A stretch of 64,000 bases of DNA from Chaetorhynchus papuensis (Eukaryota > Chordata > Aves > Passeriformes > Rhipiduridae). Location of the stretch: assembly GCA_013396525.1 (NCBI GenBank), contig VWYX01000272.1, forward strand, positions 147,825-211,824. The letters run 5' to 3'. Below the pieces are notes generated by a model. That model searched no databases. It was not told the DNA's origin and saw nothing but the letters and a program-made list of their open reading frames with translations. Shown here one piece after another: positions 23,101 to 37,900 of this stretch (position 1 is its first letter; the number at the start of each line of letters is the position of its first letter). The translations under genes were made by a program, and so were the position numbers.

Positions 23101-26100
23101 CTGCACATGAATTAGACTGAGTGAGAGCTCTGGTCAGTATTACAATGCAAATAGTAAGCAGATTCTTTGGTTAAGAACAATCTTCAAAGACTTTTAGATG
23201 TAAGAGCTGGAAGATTTATGAACTGGGTAGTTATGTATTGCATTAAAGAAAGGATCACGTATGAGTGACAGCAACATTGTTTGAAGAGTTTTTTAAAGCA
23301 GATACAAATCAGTATCAGTGAATAGAGGCTGAGAGAAAAGCAGAAAATAATTCCTTAAGTCTACTTCTTCCTAACTAGAGTAACATGAGTGTGTTTGACT
23401 TCAGAGTAATTAGAAAAACTCAGATTTGTTAATCAAACAAACCCAACGGAATCAGAAACAGTTCATTTTTTAGGCTGGGCACAATTCCATGTCTGGAAAT
23501 GTCTTGGCAGAGCTGTCGGGTACCTACCTACAGGACTGCAGATCTCTCTCCAACCACAGTCAGTGCCTGCGAGCTATATCTAATTTCTACAATTACTGTA
23601 ATAATAATTCAAACCCAAAATCATGAGTGTTTAAAGACTAAAGCAATAATGCTAAAGCTCATTAAGTCTACGAAGCAGACCTTGCTGTGTAAGAAAGCAG
23701 TAAATTAACTTGCCTGATTGTACAAATAAGGACTAAGCTCAGCACTGACAGCCTGAGCATTCATTAAACATTGCTCCTTCTACAGGTCTCCCTCCTCTTG
23801 TTCTTCAGCCCTGATAAAAAGCATTAAGTAACACCAAAAAAAGCACTTAAAAATAAATTACATTTTCTGTTTCCTTGCTGTAGAAATTTAGGCTCACGCA
23901 GCTGCGCAGTCAGGTTTCAATCCACAAGAGCAGGGGACAGAACTGTCCAGAGAAAGCTCCCAACAGAGACACCACTGGCTGCCACCCCAACAAGCTTGGC
24001 TTATTTTTCAAGTGCACTACACCGGGAAAAAGGCAGCGGACATTCAGGCAGGGTATCAGGTGCAGAACAGACCAGAGGTGGAGAGAACACCAGGCAGTTC
24101 ACTTGTGGACACAAACTCATGCTCCCTAGAGATCCTACAAAACAATGAAAGAATTTAACCCTTTCAGAGATGCTTTGGAATAAACAAATATCTAATAATA
24201 TTTTCTAAATTAAGAGAAGATTCGGGGGAATCTGTCATGTTTGAGCTAATTTATTTACAAACAGGAGACAAGGAATGGGAAGAATGACACAATAGGCTGG
24301 CAACCTTTTTGTTTTGTTTTGCTCATCACTGGGTAAACATGGTTTACCTTCCTAGCCGAGCATTTAGCCAAAAAAGAAGACAATTCCCAGGGCAAAAATG
24401 GAAAGAAAATTCAATGCGTCCGTTTGCCAAATCGAAGAAACCAAACAGTTCTGAACCAAAGAATGAATGAAGGAAAAATATTTCTGCTATAGTTAAGCAA
24501 ATAGCATCTGTACAATGTTAAATCAGCCATGAAAATATGAGTTAGGGCTTGAGGCATTTCAGTCTTATTGCTTAGTCACAGTGTGTATGAACTCATTCAG
24601 CACTGAACTTTACCTTAATATGTTTTGAGTTAATCCCTGTGTCTCTATACTTTCTGTGATGAAATGGAAATAGAAGCAGTGAACTGAGGTCTAGAATAGA
24701 ATGGATTTATACACAGTTGTAAAACAAGTTTTAGTATCCACCTAACATGTTTTGCTTAATACCTGCATAAATTATGAATAAATTATGACTCACTGTTATG
24801 AAATTTAACTAAGACAAATTGAAGAAAGTTTATCAATTCTTTACTTCTAAAAATTTGTAGCACCGTTTCCCCACTTTGAAATAGACATGGCATTTTGGGA
24901 GCAAGAAATGAGTTCTTGGCACTGAATTCTTTTAGAAATTGAAATCAAGTACAATGCCAGCAAGATTCCTAATTCTTCTTTCTAACCATTAGCATTTCTT
25001 TACAGTATCAACACCGTTTAGGAGAAGTTAAATTGACACATATCGTGTTATGACATGGTTGCATTTGACACAAGGATACACAGGAATGAAGCAGCTCACA
25101 CAGGACACTCAAAAGCCCCTCTCATATCCATGACTGGTCAGATATGGTCACAACCTTTATTCATGCCCCTTAGGTTCCCCGTCTCCTCTTCCCTAGGACC
25201 TGAGGCTGCAGCCACCAACATGTGTTATGAGATCCCTGGGGCAGTGGCCTGAACTGCAGCACTGTCACAGGAAGATTCATCTGACATGAAGTAGAAAATG
25301 CATGGTAGAACAATTGGACTATTTTCATTACTTAAAAAAACTCCCTCATAAAAAAAGAATCTGTTTCTTTTAACTGCAGCAAGCAATTGACTGAAATATC
25401 AGCATGTGATATGTTCATTTGATTTTTTTTTTTCCCAGCAGAATTTTCTCACCAAAAAACCAGCAGCAGATACGTTGCACGGAAATGGATGAGGGTTCTT
25501 CAAACACACAATAGAAATCTATTTGTATCTTCAAATTCAAATGTTTTCACTAATTTGCTGAACTAAGAGTACTCCGAAGGAAATGCCTTCACTTCATCAA
25601 ACATTTCATTTTGCAGGAAAACTCATGACTCATCCGAGGTTTAGTCCACTTGAAAAAATTCTGCCATTGACTTTTCTTTCTTCATAAACAAACCAAAATG
25701 AAATTCTCTCTGAGCTCTGCAAGAGGGCTGCAGTAAGACTGCTAAGAAACTGCTGCAGTCAGAGGAGGGAAGTAGCACCTAGAAAAGGAGCCATTTGGGA
25801 AGGCATCCACCAAGCCAGTGAAACCCACTCTGGGCTTGCAGAGAAGGGAGTACAGACCTGGTGTGTGAGTGCTCTGAATGAGGAAAGGTGCGTGTGGTGT
25901 TTGTCTGTAGGAGATGAGAAATCAAGACCTCCATTATTTCAGCCTGTTTGATGCTTTTCTGCCACAACAGTGTGGTGCAGCAACACTCATTTTCCACTAC
26001 TCTTGATAATGACTTTTTGTTTGATTTAACAAATCAACTGGATTTTCATTATAACGAAAAGGAATAAGTCTGATCTCCATGCATACCAGAGGTATCTAAT

Positions 26101-26189
26101 CATACATTATATGACTTCTCTCTATGCAGGTGTGAGAAGTCTTTAGCAGATTCACCTGTACAAGGTAGGGGTGGAGGTCAGGAAGGTTT

Positions 26190-26262
26190 GTGGATTTTGG
26201 ACTAGGTAATCTTTAAAGGTCCCTTCTAACTCAAACCATGACTCTATACTGTGATCTTTCAT
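26190..26262 (+). mobile_element. CR1 LINE 3' terminal remnant, plus orientation
   Basis: The block 'ttttggactaggtaatctttaaaggtcccttctaactcaaacc' with a degraded terminal repeat is the extreme 3' end of a CR1. Only about 70 bp remain. Confidence 0.75.
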
Positions 26263-29200
26263 ATCTCCTCTGACCTAATCATTGTAGTTCCTCTCTATAA
26301 GCAACAGAGAGAAGCAGGCATTTCCAGGGCATGACTCACCTCATCTTCATAGGAACATTTTAAAAAGGTCAGAGGAGTCCTTGTCTGGTAGCATCCTTTT
26401 CTCTCCACTGACTGTGAAGGGGATGAAGCATGACTACCTCAAAGGCAGGCGTGCAAAACATGTGAGCAAATGTGTCCTACTTCTCATTTCCAGCATAACA
26501 TGGGCTGTGAGCAAGGACACTTCTGAGCAAGGACAAGAAACCTACCAGAGGATATAAACAGCTTAATCAGAGAGTGGGGTGAGCTTGGAGTGTTGCCTTG
26601 TTTTGTTTTCCATTAAATACAATGGTACAATGTTTTTCTCTACAAACAGCAAATAAAGCTAACAGGTCTGTTAAATTTTCCATGAAATGCATCAGTGTCT
26701 TGCTCCAGAGTATCTGCCTCAAAATGAACATGGTTTGAAAGTCTGCATATATAAGAATATCGGTTTCCAAAATTCTTGTGGCAGGCAGGAAAAAAACCCA
26801 CAAAAATCTAGTTAGAAAATGTAATCTCACAGGTTACAGAGCTGTCTTTCTGAAGTCTGGGTTGTGCATCAGCTATCAGAGCCCTGAGGATCCACTTCAG
26901 AGGGGCAGAGGAAATAGTGGAGTATGTGAGTCTTCTCTCTGCTTCCCAAGGTGAGATTTGTAATAAAATGTCTATCCAGAACAGTTCAAAGTAACAGGAG
27001 ATGGTCTGTGGGGAGCAGCCATGCATTTTTATGCCTGAGGAGCAGAGTTAGATCAGTGAGAAAAAAGCTGGGCTATGCTGTTGGATCTCCTTAGGACCCC
27101 AATGAATCCAACAAGCCCTTTCAGCAAAAGCCTGTACGGACTGTCTGCCAGCAGCATGCACAGTATCAGCATCCTGTTTCACACACTGAGAAGTGGCAGA
27201 TTCCTCTGAAAATACTGTTAACCAAACCAGAGGAACATCTGGGATGGTTTTCATTGCCATTTTAAAACGCTGCCCTTGCAGTGCAGCCCATCCAGTGCCT
27301 CAGAGGGATGTTTCCTGAGGGAAGGGCATGCAGCTGAAGCTGCCAGTGCTGCCCAGACTGTCTGGCTTCTGCCTGCTTTGCACAAAAAGCAATCACGGCT
27401 CTTTGGCAGCCCAATCTCAACAGTGGTCAGCGAGCAGCATCTGGGGACAAGGGCTGGAGGAGTGAGGTTCAAAGCTGCACAAGGGGTCACTGTGTGGGAA
27501 GTGCACCAAACTAGAAGGAACTGGATGCAACTGCTAAAGATTCCTTTCTAGAACATGACAGAAGATACCAGATGTCCATTGCAGAAATACCTCATGAGAC
27601 CTGAGGCCTCGAACTGTCTTTGTCAGCAATCTGAATTTTTCAAACATAAATGACATCTTATATACACTGTACTATGATACTTTTGGATAACTATAAGAAA
27701 AGGATCACAAACTTTCTCATCTACCCTTCAGGCCGTGATCTGCCAAGGCAATTCCATAATATAATAGCATTGGGTGCTGTACAAACAGCAGGAAGATACA
27801 GAAGCTCTCAAGAAGCAGCTCCTACTCCAGCACAGACACACCCTTAATAATGGCTCTTCACTACAGGTTCCCTTTGTTACCATCCCATTCATCCCATACA
27901 CTTCTACCTCTTTCCAGCTAGATATGTAATTCTGGTGGCACAAGAAGCAAAAGAACCTGGAAGCGAACTTCCAGACTGTTTGCCATCCTAGAGCTACTCT
28001 TCCAAATTTTTGGGCTTCCAATTTGCTGGGCACAGGCAGCATACTACCGGGACACCAGCTTTTAGGTGAAATGGCATAAGAGAAATTATTCATGAGAAAG
28101 AGAGCACAGAGCTGCATTCACAGGATATTAATCACAACTTGACCTTTCTGCAGCATCCTTCTGCCTCCTTTTGGTCAAGATTTACTGCAGCTATCTGCAT
28201 AGTAAGCGTGTCAGCCTTTTCATTGCATTTGCAATACAGACAGCTTATGCCACTTGAAATTATATCAAAATTTATCATTATGTGGGGGTCAAACTATTCA
28301 GTGGTCAGTGGCTTGAGACAGAAAGCGCAGTGGATGCACACTCCCAGTAGGGAATCTATGAAAAATCTTGCAGAACAGAACGAGTCATCCCTGAGATGAT
28401 CAGTGTGCACAGAGAAGGCAGCCAAAGCCTGCCAGCACAGAAGGGATGCTGGCCCCAAGAACACCTCCAAGATGGCAGGGACACAGGAGCTGCTAAAAGT
28501 TGTGTCTCTTGCCACTGGCACTGCCTCTTGTTACCCCACAGCAGCCATCCCATCACAATCTGACTATAGAGCCAACTTCCTAATTTACCAGTACAGGTTT
28601 TAAGAGCTAAGGGTATATTTATGGAAGCCTGGTTAATAATTTACAGTGTGAATGGAGCTACATTTTTTCTGGTAATGAAGTGCTAGATACCCATGTTCCA
28701 CAGCTGAGCATTTCTCCTTACATGCCATGTGCAGCAGCTATAATTTAATAGATGCCTTCAGGGAGTACATAGGAGCAATAAGGACACAAGTTTTAGCTTG
28801 GGACTATTGAAAGGTTAATAGGATTTATCTATTCAATCACTGACTCACTCAGAGCACAGAGGTTTGGGTAGGTTTTGTTGTTTTCCCCACCCTGGTCAGT
28901 ATTATCAGCTTGCTGTTGCACACAGCTCGTGCTCTCAGCTTAGCAGGCACTCTCAAAATGATTCATAAATGCACCTTGTTGGGAGCAGATTACCTTAAAC
29001 TCCAAGATACTCTGGAATAAAATGCCTCCTTACATGATAAATTGAGATGGCTAAGGAAGAGAAAAAGACTGAGTTTTTGGTGATTTATTCCAATAATAGA
29101 TCAAGTGATCTTTCCAGCCTGCTGGTTTTGGAACACCACTCCCCAGTGGATACTGCCCCGTGTTCCTACACGCAGCCTTTTGGGGACAGACAACCCTCTG

Positions 29201-31157
29201 GGTCCCCTCAGAGACTGCAGGGGAAGAACCTGTCAGGGCTAGAAATCTCTTATTTTATGACAGAAGAATAAGCCTCACCAATTTTTAAAAAGCCCATGGT
29301 TTTGACTTTATCTACATCTCTACTCTTTCCTTTATAATTACTGCAAACCAGCAAGCTTAAAAACACTTTTCATCTTTAATTTAAAGCCCCTAAAGGAATG
29401 TGTTGAGAAACCAGAGTAAATAACCACAAATAAAAAAGAGGTCTTAACAAAAACACTTTCAAATCATCCCAAGTTAATATTCTGTAATAACTACTACCTT
29501 TAACACTTGTGAATATCCATAATATTCCAACCCTCAGCAACTGAGCTTGTGTGTGTGTGCACAATCCCCCTAAGCAACTATTTCCTTATTGTGAATGATA
29601 TTCCTGGAATTCTTCAGGAAGCAAAACCAAACCTTTAAATCACGAAGTCTTAGGCACAGCTTTTGGTAAAACATCAGACTTTCAACTGTTCAACACCTTA
29701 AAAATGTGTCAATTTTTATTCTGCTCACTTGACAATATGAAAAGGTTTTAAAAATACACAACCACAGATCTTGTTTTCCGTAGGATTTCTGTTCTATTGA
29801 ACAATCAGGAAAGATAATGGCAAGGAAGCTGTCCAAAATTTCTTCCAAGTTCCACCATTCAGCATATAGCCCATGTCTCACTAGGGGCACATTTTCTCAC
29901 TCCTGAATACAGAATTAATAGAAGACTTGAGCTTTTCTATCGTACTTGTACACATGTATCCAAGTACCTTACAAGCACTGATCTCTATATGTGGCATTTT
30001 TGATATATTAATTCTTAGAAAAACAAAGTTCTATAAGTTAATGACATGACAGGAAGGGAAACACTTTGGTAGTCAAAATATCTTGATGGCTGGACATTTC
30101 AGTTACCGACAGCCTGATTTTTCAAGTGTAGTGAGTATCCATAGTCCCATATTATTTTTAAGAAACTCATGGACACCCAGCAACTTTGAGTGTCAGGCCC
30201 TGAAGTACAAAATTCTTCACCTTGTTATATTGAACAGAAATCCTTCACTCATCCTCTTCTTTCCTTTTATAGACTTCTCTCTACAAAAAGCCAAAAAGCT
30301 TGCTTTTTCAATGGGAAAACCCCCCATATTTATCCATTACATAGTTTTTATATATGCACACATATACACACCAGTGCAGAACTGTAGAGCAGTGACTGTG
30401 TTTGACAAAAAGTGATAGTGACATAGGAAAACTGATAAACTGGAAAACCAGCTACAAGTAACAAGATTATGTTTCCATATTCCTGTTCAACAGAGCATCT
30501 AAAATCAACTGGAAACCTGAAACTCCTCTCTGCATCATAAGTTTAAAAGCATCAGCACTATTCCAAAGCTAATGATTTTGACACAGAAGAATAGCAAGGG
30601 ACACTGAGAAGTCTCTCACAGAAACGAAATGTCCCTTCCAGCTGTGAGACAGCATCTTCTTAGAAGACACTATGGGATACATAAGAAAAGCTTATAGAAA
30701 TATGTAAAATTTTAAAAAGATGCAAAAAAAGAAACAAAAAAAGTAGAAGTTAGAGAGAATGTTATCAAGGCTGTATAATGCACAAGAAGAAGCAGTAAAA
30801 TCCAGATAAAGACTGCATTACAATTTGAAACTGCTGTTTGAAAGCTGAAAATATAACCAGTTAAACATAACTAACGTAGCTGTGTCTTTGCCACACATGA
30901 TTTATTGAATGAGAAGCACAGCCTTGTAAAGAACACACCTCAGGCTATTAAAATCACATCAAAATAATAAAATATCCTCCTCCAATGTGAGAGGACTGAA
31001 CTGGGAAACAAATCATTGAAGCTTCTCAACTGCTTCAAACTTAACTCAGAAACCTACAGAGCAACCCCAAAACAACAGAGGCTAACCTGATCCCTTTACC
31101 AACCTACAATCTCTCTGTAAGGGTAATTCAGGGTTAAATACTTGTTGAAAATAATAT

Positions 31158-31179
31158 CTGAAGACAACATTGTCTTCAG
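31158..31179. repeat. 22-bp inverted repeat, 10-bp perfect arms
   Basis: CTGAAGACAA (31158-31167), spacer CA, then TTGTCTTCAG (31170-31179). It lies inside the orphan ORF at 31096-31644. Confidence 0.9.
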
Positions 31180-34100
31180 CACTTTAGTCCATTGCTGAGA
31201 AAACTGCAAGATATTTCTGAAATAGTAGGTTAGATCACCCTTAACAAGGGCAGTTTCTTCCCTTAAATAATGAGTCCTAGAAACACCAAGCCATGTTTTA
31301 GCAAATGGATTCAGATTCTCAGCCTCTTCCTCCACTCCTTCATCTCTTATATTTATAAATGAACTACCTGTAGCATTATTGAATAGTCTCTTAAAAAGAG
31401 AAGCACAGCACATTACAGAACAATTCAGAATGAGAGATGGAGGAACTTCCTGGTTGAACCCAGCACTGTTTAGCAGCCTCTTTGATGGCACAACTCTGCA
31501 GTGCAGCTGTGCCAGCCCATAGGTCAAACACAGTGTGAGCTCAGACATCCACAGAGACACCATAGGATGCTGAGCTGTTTGCACACAACATAAGGAAATG
31601 CCACATTCAAGCAGGGAACACCACTCCATTAGCAACAACAACAAAATGTTTAAGCTTCCCTTGAATTAAATTAGAGCTTGAGCACTTTTTTTTTGGTGTG
31701 TAACAGGGGGAAAAGGGTTTCCAGTTGAACTGTGCTTTTCTACGGAAAAAGATCAACCTTTAGAACATGGAGTTTTCCAACCAAGACATGATTAACTTTG
31801 ATATATTTTGGTTGAGTTACTCAGTAGATTTTGGCAAACTAATAAACAGATTCACTTTATAGAATTGACTTCATTTCTCAACATTCCATTTTTTCTTTCT
31901 CCAGGAGAATTTTACCATCAGAGATGCAGAGCTGTCAAATCTCATCTATAAGATTCACTCCACTCCCACCTTATGCTCCTTTGTTGTTCAGTCTCCCTCA
32001 CTGCAACCCAGGTGCTTTTCCCTACTTGTGAACAAACACATCTGGTCAGCTCACCACACATCTGGCAGATAAGAGAGGAGGATAAAATCTGCTTTGTGGC
32101 ACCACACCTTAACATCTTTCCTGGTCATAGCCCACCAGGGAGCCCAGTGCCCAGGTGCAGTTTCCCTGTGCAGATCCAACCCTTCCAAACAACCCAAAGT
32201 GCAGGGGAAGCACCCATCCCACAGCTCAGGGCAGAGGTGTTCTCATGACACAGCCAGGGGTACGAGCCTGCACATCAGAGGAAGAGAAACAAGAGGTTTG
32301 GAGATGGTGTAGGCAAGGATACCTTGCCCACACGTTAACAAAATCTGATTTGTTTCACCAGGCCAGACTAGAATCTCCCTGGGATTCTTGGCAGATAAAG
32401 GAGAAGCTGTTTCTGCCTAATCACTGACGAGCTGTATGGGAGATGATCTCACATGTGGGATGTTCTTCTCAATTGTTTGTGAAGTGAGTAAGCCAGGTTA
32501 GTCAAAATTATTCTGTTTAAATAAAAAATGTAATAAAAAGCTTAATTATTTATACACAGCCCAAATGTTTGGGAACAGGGAAGTCCTACCCATGAAGGCA
32601 AAAGTAGAGGCACAATTAGATTTCCAGGTCTCTAGGTGTGGACTAAAATTGATTTAGTGAACAAATTCATTGCTCCTGGATGTACTAAGTGCAGGCTTTT
32701 TTGCTGTCACAATCCAGTTGACAAGAAGATTACTCATGACCTACTGTGGAGACAAAGGGAACATATGATTGAATATGAAGTGTATGAATGCTTTTAGATA
32801 CTGGTACGTTCCCTCCAGCCTGGAGAAGGACGATTAGCTGACCACTTTGACACAGATTACTCAGACCGCTCATTTTCCTACTGCCACAGAATTGGGTAAG
32901 AAGGATTTAGACTGTCAGATTCAGCAGAATGCTGGGGAGTACATGATATTTCATCTTATATGTGCTTATGTATACAATAGCACATTAAACTATTCTCAAA
33001 ATCCATGCACCAATTTACCTGCTCTGACATCTTGTATTGAGCTCTGAAATTTTCATCAGCTTTTCAAGTATTCACTTCTGCTGTAGTAGCAGGCAAAGCT
33101 CACTACAATTCATTTAAAGGCGTTTAAAGGCAGATTTAGTATTACTTGGCTCTCTCCAACTCTTCAATTGGATTGTGTCTCCTCAGTAATTTATTACAGA
33201 GATTTCTAAAGTAAAAGTTCCATCTATACAAGCAATTTTCATGTAAGTTGTTATAAAATCCCCAGATTCTTGGGAATTCTCTTGAATGCTTTTGTTCTGT
33301 GATACATTGTCATGCAAATTACCTGTTCACCACTGCTCATGAGAACTCCTAAACCCATGCAAAAATATGGAAAGGGATAATCCTCCAAGAGGAGCAGCAG
33401 GCTGGTACAAAGAAGAACCCATTGCCACCCAACACGTGCAAACCACAGCAAATCTCTCAGCTCCTCTGTGCTTCTGCCTGCAGCCAGCACAGGGAGAGCC
33501 TCACCTCTTGCTGCAAGAGGTTATGTCAAGGAAAAACACATCAAGGGCCACGAGGCTCACTGACATTGTGGGTATGCCAGACATTTTGCTAAAATGCACA
33601 GGTTATATCAAATTGCTGAAACTCTCCTTTTATTTTCTGTGGCAAGTAAGATCCCTCCTTTCTTGCTTTGCATATAACAGCAGGTGGGCCAGGAAGCCTC
33701 TCCATTAAAAACCAACAGGTTTTTTTCCATTATAAAAGGTCAATTTCCTAATAACTTTGCCATGTTACCTATCGGAAATCAGGTTTTTTGCAATGTTCAC
33801 ACTGATGTTTAGGACATATTCTAGATGAACAATCTGAAAAGAGCACGGAAGCAAACCCACCACATCGCTTTACTTTGTCATAGGTGCACTCCATTTCCAT
33901 TTTCACAAATTCATATACATTTTTAGAACAGAGACTTCAGACTTAAAAGGATAGGAAGCATTTTCTGTCAGGGAATTTTTTTTTTTGCAGATGCTGTTAA
34001 AATTTGTCTGGTTAAAAGCATATTTTAATCTTGTGGAGGAAGGTATAGCTCATAGAAGTTCAATAAATACTTGCAAAAGGTACCAAGTACATGAAGAAAG

Positions 34101-34926
34101 AAATTTCCTAATGGTCAAATTTGGGAAATTTTGGAAGAATGTGAAGGAAAAAACCCCAACAAATAAACAAAAACCAACCATGAGCGCAAAATAAAATAAA
34201 TACAAAATGAAAAATATACCATGTGCAAGATGTGTTGGGCAACATGATCTGTAAGAATTGCTGGTTATGCCACTTGTAGTGCATCCAGAACAGTTAATTC
34301 CATCTGTTCTTCTGCTCTCAACAGAAGGGAGGTTCTTTCAAGACTTCTAAAACCATCTTTGTCATCCTTTAAACAAAGAAATTCAAACTTCTGGATCAGC
34401 TGAAACTATTTGCTTAGTTAAAAGAAGGAACACTGCACACCAAAATAAATAATTCCTTTGATGACTTTCTCATCTAAACCAATAGTATAAATGGTGCAAA
34501 AGTTAATTAAATTGTAGATTGAGAGAACAAGGCACTGAAAGCTGAGACTAACACCCTGGGGCATCAGTATAGAAACAACTCAGTTCAGGAGGTTTCACAG
34601 AATTTAGAAAGCTGGCTTTGATTTTTAGACTATCAGGTCTATTAATTGCAACAGACAGAAATTTAACTAAGGAATCACAAGGACACCAGCTCCATTTAAT
34701 TTTTGATGTACGGAGAATTGTGGGGAGGAAAATGAGAGTATTCCTTGGTATTTGCTCCTTTCCTTTTGTACCTTCTGGCATAACATGAATGCTCTTATGC
34801 TTTGGCCTCAGAGAGCAAGAAAAACTGCACTAGCACAGGTCATGAAACACCATTGCAATGTATCACAGTTAATGGTTGTGAGCCTTAAATACTATTTTGC
34901 TGTTTTCCACTTGGCTGACTGCTCTT

Positions 34927-34945
34927 CTTTTTTTTTTTTTTTTTC
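34927..34945. repeat. Poly-T run
   Basis: A mononucleotide T run of about 17-18 bases. On the minus strand it could be the A-tail of an unidentified retroposon, but no body was recognised. Confidence 0.8.
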
Positions 34946-37900
34946 ATTTTGTCACAGCTTGTCTCGCTCCCACCCTACTTGAGGTCTCTAGACACATAAA
35001 TAATTAAAGTTATTTAATGTGGGGAAGGTGTAACAGTATTCTGGCAAAGTAGTCATTCTGTCCTTAGTGCTCCACAGGAATAAAAGACTGAAGAGCAATT
35101 GTACCAGGGGCTGGAAAAGGAACTCCAAGGGTGAAATAATTAGACCTGTGACAAACTATCTGGTTTTGCTAGAGCTCAGAGCTATTATTTCCTTTGTGTT
35201 TCAGCCATCGTGACTGCAGCAATCCTTCTGTTCAAACTCACTCTAGACTAAAACCTACTCAAACCAATCCTGTTTAGATGTTTTTCCAATGCAGATCTGC
35301 CACAAACCTTGGAAAGCCTAATTTGATTTTCAAGATTGACAATAAAATCTGCCCCCATGAACATGCACGACTCAGTTTTGAGTTTTCATGAAAGATTGAG
35401 AAGTACCAGCCTCCAGCTCTGCTCCCAGCCTCCAGCAGATTTCCAGATGTGCAGGGATGCCCACATATAACTGAGTGTCCACGTGTGAGGGAATGAACCA
35501 TTTAAATCTGTGTCTGGAAGGACACTAAAAGTTCTCTCCCCATCCATTGTGCCAGACAGAATTCTCCACGAGAACAAAGAGCCCAGTTTGAACTTATTCC
35601 TTGTCTTGTTACTGGCTTTTTTGTCATTAAAATTACCTATTAAACAACAAAAACAAATCCCAAAACAAAAGACTCACATTCCTATCTATGTCAGGCTGCC
35701 ATATGGTGATACATTATCCTGTCCCTCTTGCCATTCCTCTGTTCCCTGAATGTCTCAGTGAAAACCTTCAACCTGGTCTCATTCCCTCCCCATTAATAAC
35801 AGCCACAAGTTCAAAAGGGGTATTTTTGAGAATGCCAAAAATAAATTTAGTTTGAAAAAAGTGTAAGTTTGTACATGAGCTGTGGTCTAATGCCAAGCAG
35901 AATCAGTAGAATCATATCAAGTCAGAAGAGTATCAAACAACACTGGGATTGCTTTTAACTTTTTGAGTCTTGGCCAATCAAAAAAACATGTTCTACACAC
36001 AGCATGTACAATAAACTGTTCCACCATAACCCACTTGTGCAATTAAGTGCCCTCATTTTTCATTAACTCATGGGGTTTTCATAGTTAAGATCAGCTGTTT
36101 GTGTGCTCATGATACACATTAGCACATGCCCCAAACAAACTTGTAATCACCCATGCTCTATTGTCTGATGGCTGGTTTTGGTATCAAATCAGTTGTGATA
36201 TTGCCCAGATTTAAAGTTCAGAAACAGTTATTGCTGTTTAAACATTATTTTTTCAATTAAAGGAAGAAAGGTCAGAAGAAAAAAGCATTATTTGTGATAT
36301 TGCTATGCATTTCAAGGTGGCCCACTAGAGACATAATGAGCCTCTGAACCAATCTGCAGTACGTTTAAAATGAAGTTAATTAAATCAATCTGTCTTCAGT
36401 AACAGAACTGGCTCAGATCAAACCCATCAGAAACCAAGATGTGAATGAGTGCAGAGGTTCAGTTGACTGAAATTCGGAACCTTCATGACCTCAGAGGACA
36501 CAGGAATGGGACAGAAGACAGACTGAACTTGTTCAGAGAGAGGACTTTTACAGGTATCAATGGTCCAAGTTTTCACCAAGTCTGCAGCTGAATTCTTAAT
36601 TGCTTTTACTTCCAAACACTTCCAAGTCTTTTCATATTTGGAAACATGGTGTGGCAAACTAACATTAAAATGTTTTCACGAAATTAATCAGAATTGAGCT
36701 CACAATTTCAGTTCAGATATAAAGATTATGGCATTAATTATTTAGACACTTCATTGAGAATGTGCACTTTCAAAACCAGTGTACCACAAATCATTTTGAC
36801 ATGTTTCTGCCTCTTCCACAACAGAAGCGAAATGTCATTGGCAAGGTCACAGTTTAAAGTGATTTCATGGCAAACAGCAAATTCCTGCCAAATCAGAGGT
36901 TGTCTCAAAAAAAAAGTTTGTAAGAAAAAAACTTGATCAAGAGGAACTTCTACCTTATCATGGATGATACCATTTATATAATTCCATTAAAGAGTCTCAC
37001 AATCATAACCAAAACAAACCTCTGCCTAAAGACATTCAGGAAAAACAGGAAATCCGAAGGAATATTATTTCTAGTGCCCAATGCTGACAGCCCAGATACT
37101 GGGAGAATGCACAGTTAAATTTGCGTGAATAAACTCCATTTGGGTTCTGCATCTGCATCAGGGGAGGCCAAAGCCAGACAAACATTCCCTAATGGAAGCA
37201 CAGGGTTTACAAACACACCACAGCACACAGAATTCCCACCCCTTTTCAGGGCACTCCTCGCTTGCCCCAGCACCAGCCAGGTGACGCTTGTGTTTGCACA
37301 GGTTACTCACATTTCTCCACCTTTCTTTGCTGCCATAATTCCCCAGCAGAGACAAAATACTAAAGAGGTACAGCCTTCTCCCTTCTTCATTTTCAGTCTT
37401 ACCTAATAAATCGTTATTCTTCAGTGCATTAATCGCTTTTCTCCTCCTAACTGCTTCCTACTCATCCATATTGTTCTGACAGTGAGGGTTTCAAAGCTAG
37501 ACAGAGTTAAGAACTGCAATCCCATTAAAAACTCATTATTTTTTCCCCTCTAAAACTTCATATTGGTAGTAACAATAAAGAGAGCTTTAATGTGGATAAA
37601 GATGCCAACAGTTAAAAGACTTTTTCACTACTGTAGCATCTGAATTTTAAAATATTTAAAAGGTTTAAAGTGCATCTGTAGAAAAAAGGGATAGAAATGC
37701 TCCTTGAGAGACAAATATACTTGCACTTCTACTCCAGAGCATGACTAGAGTCAAGGAAGCTCTTTTATAGTTGGCAACTGTGAAAAACATTACAGAAACA
37801 GCAGCTAGTTTAGAAAACACTGTTAGAAAAAGAGACTTCTGCAGTGCAACTTTTCCCCGCAGGCAGCTGTGTTGTTTTGGGGGGTTTTTTTAACTATTAA

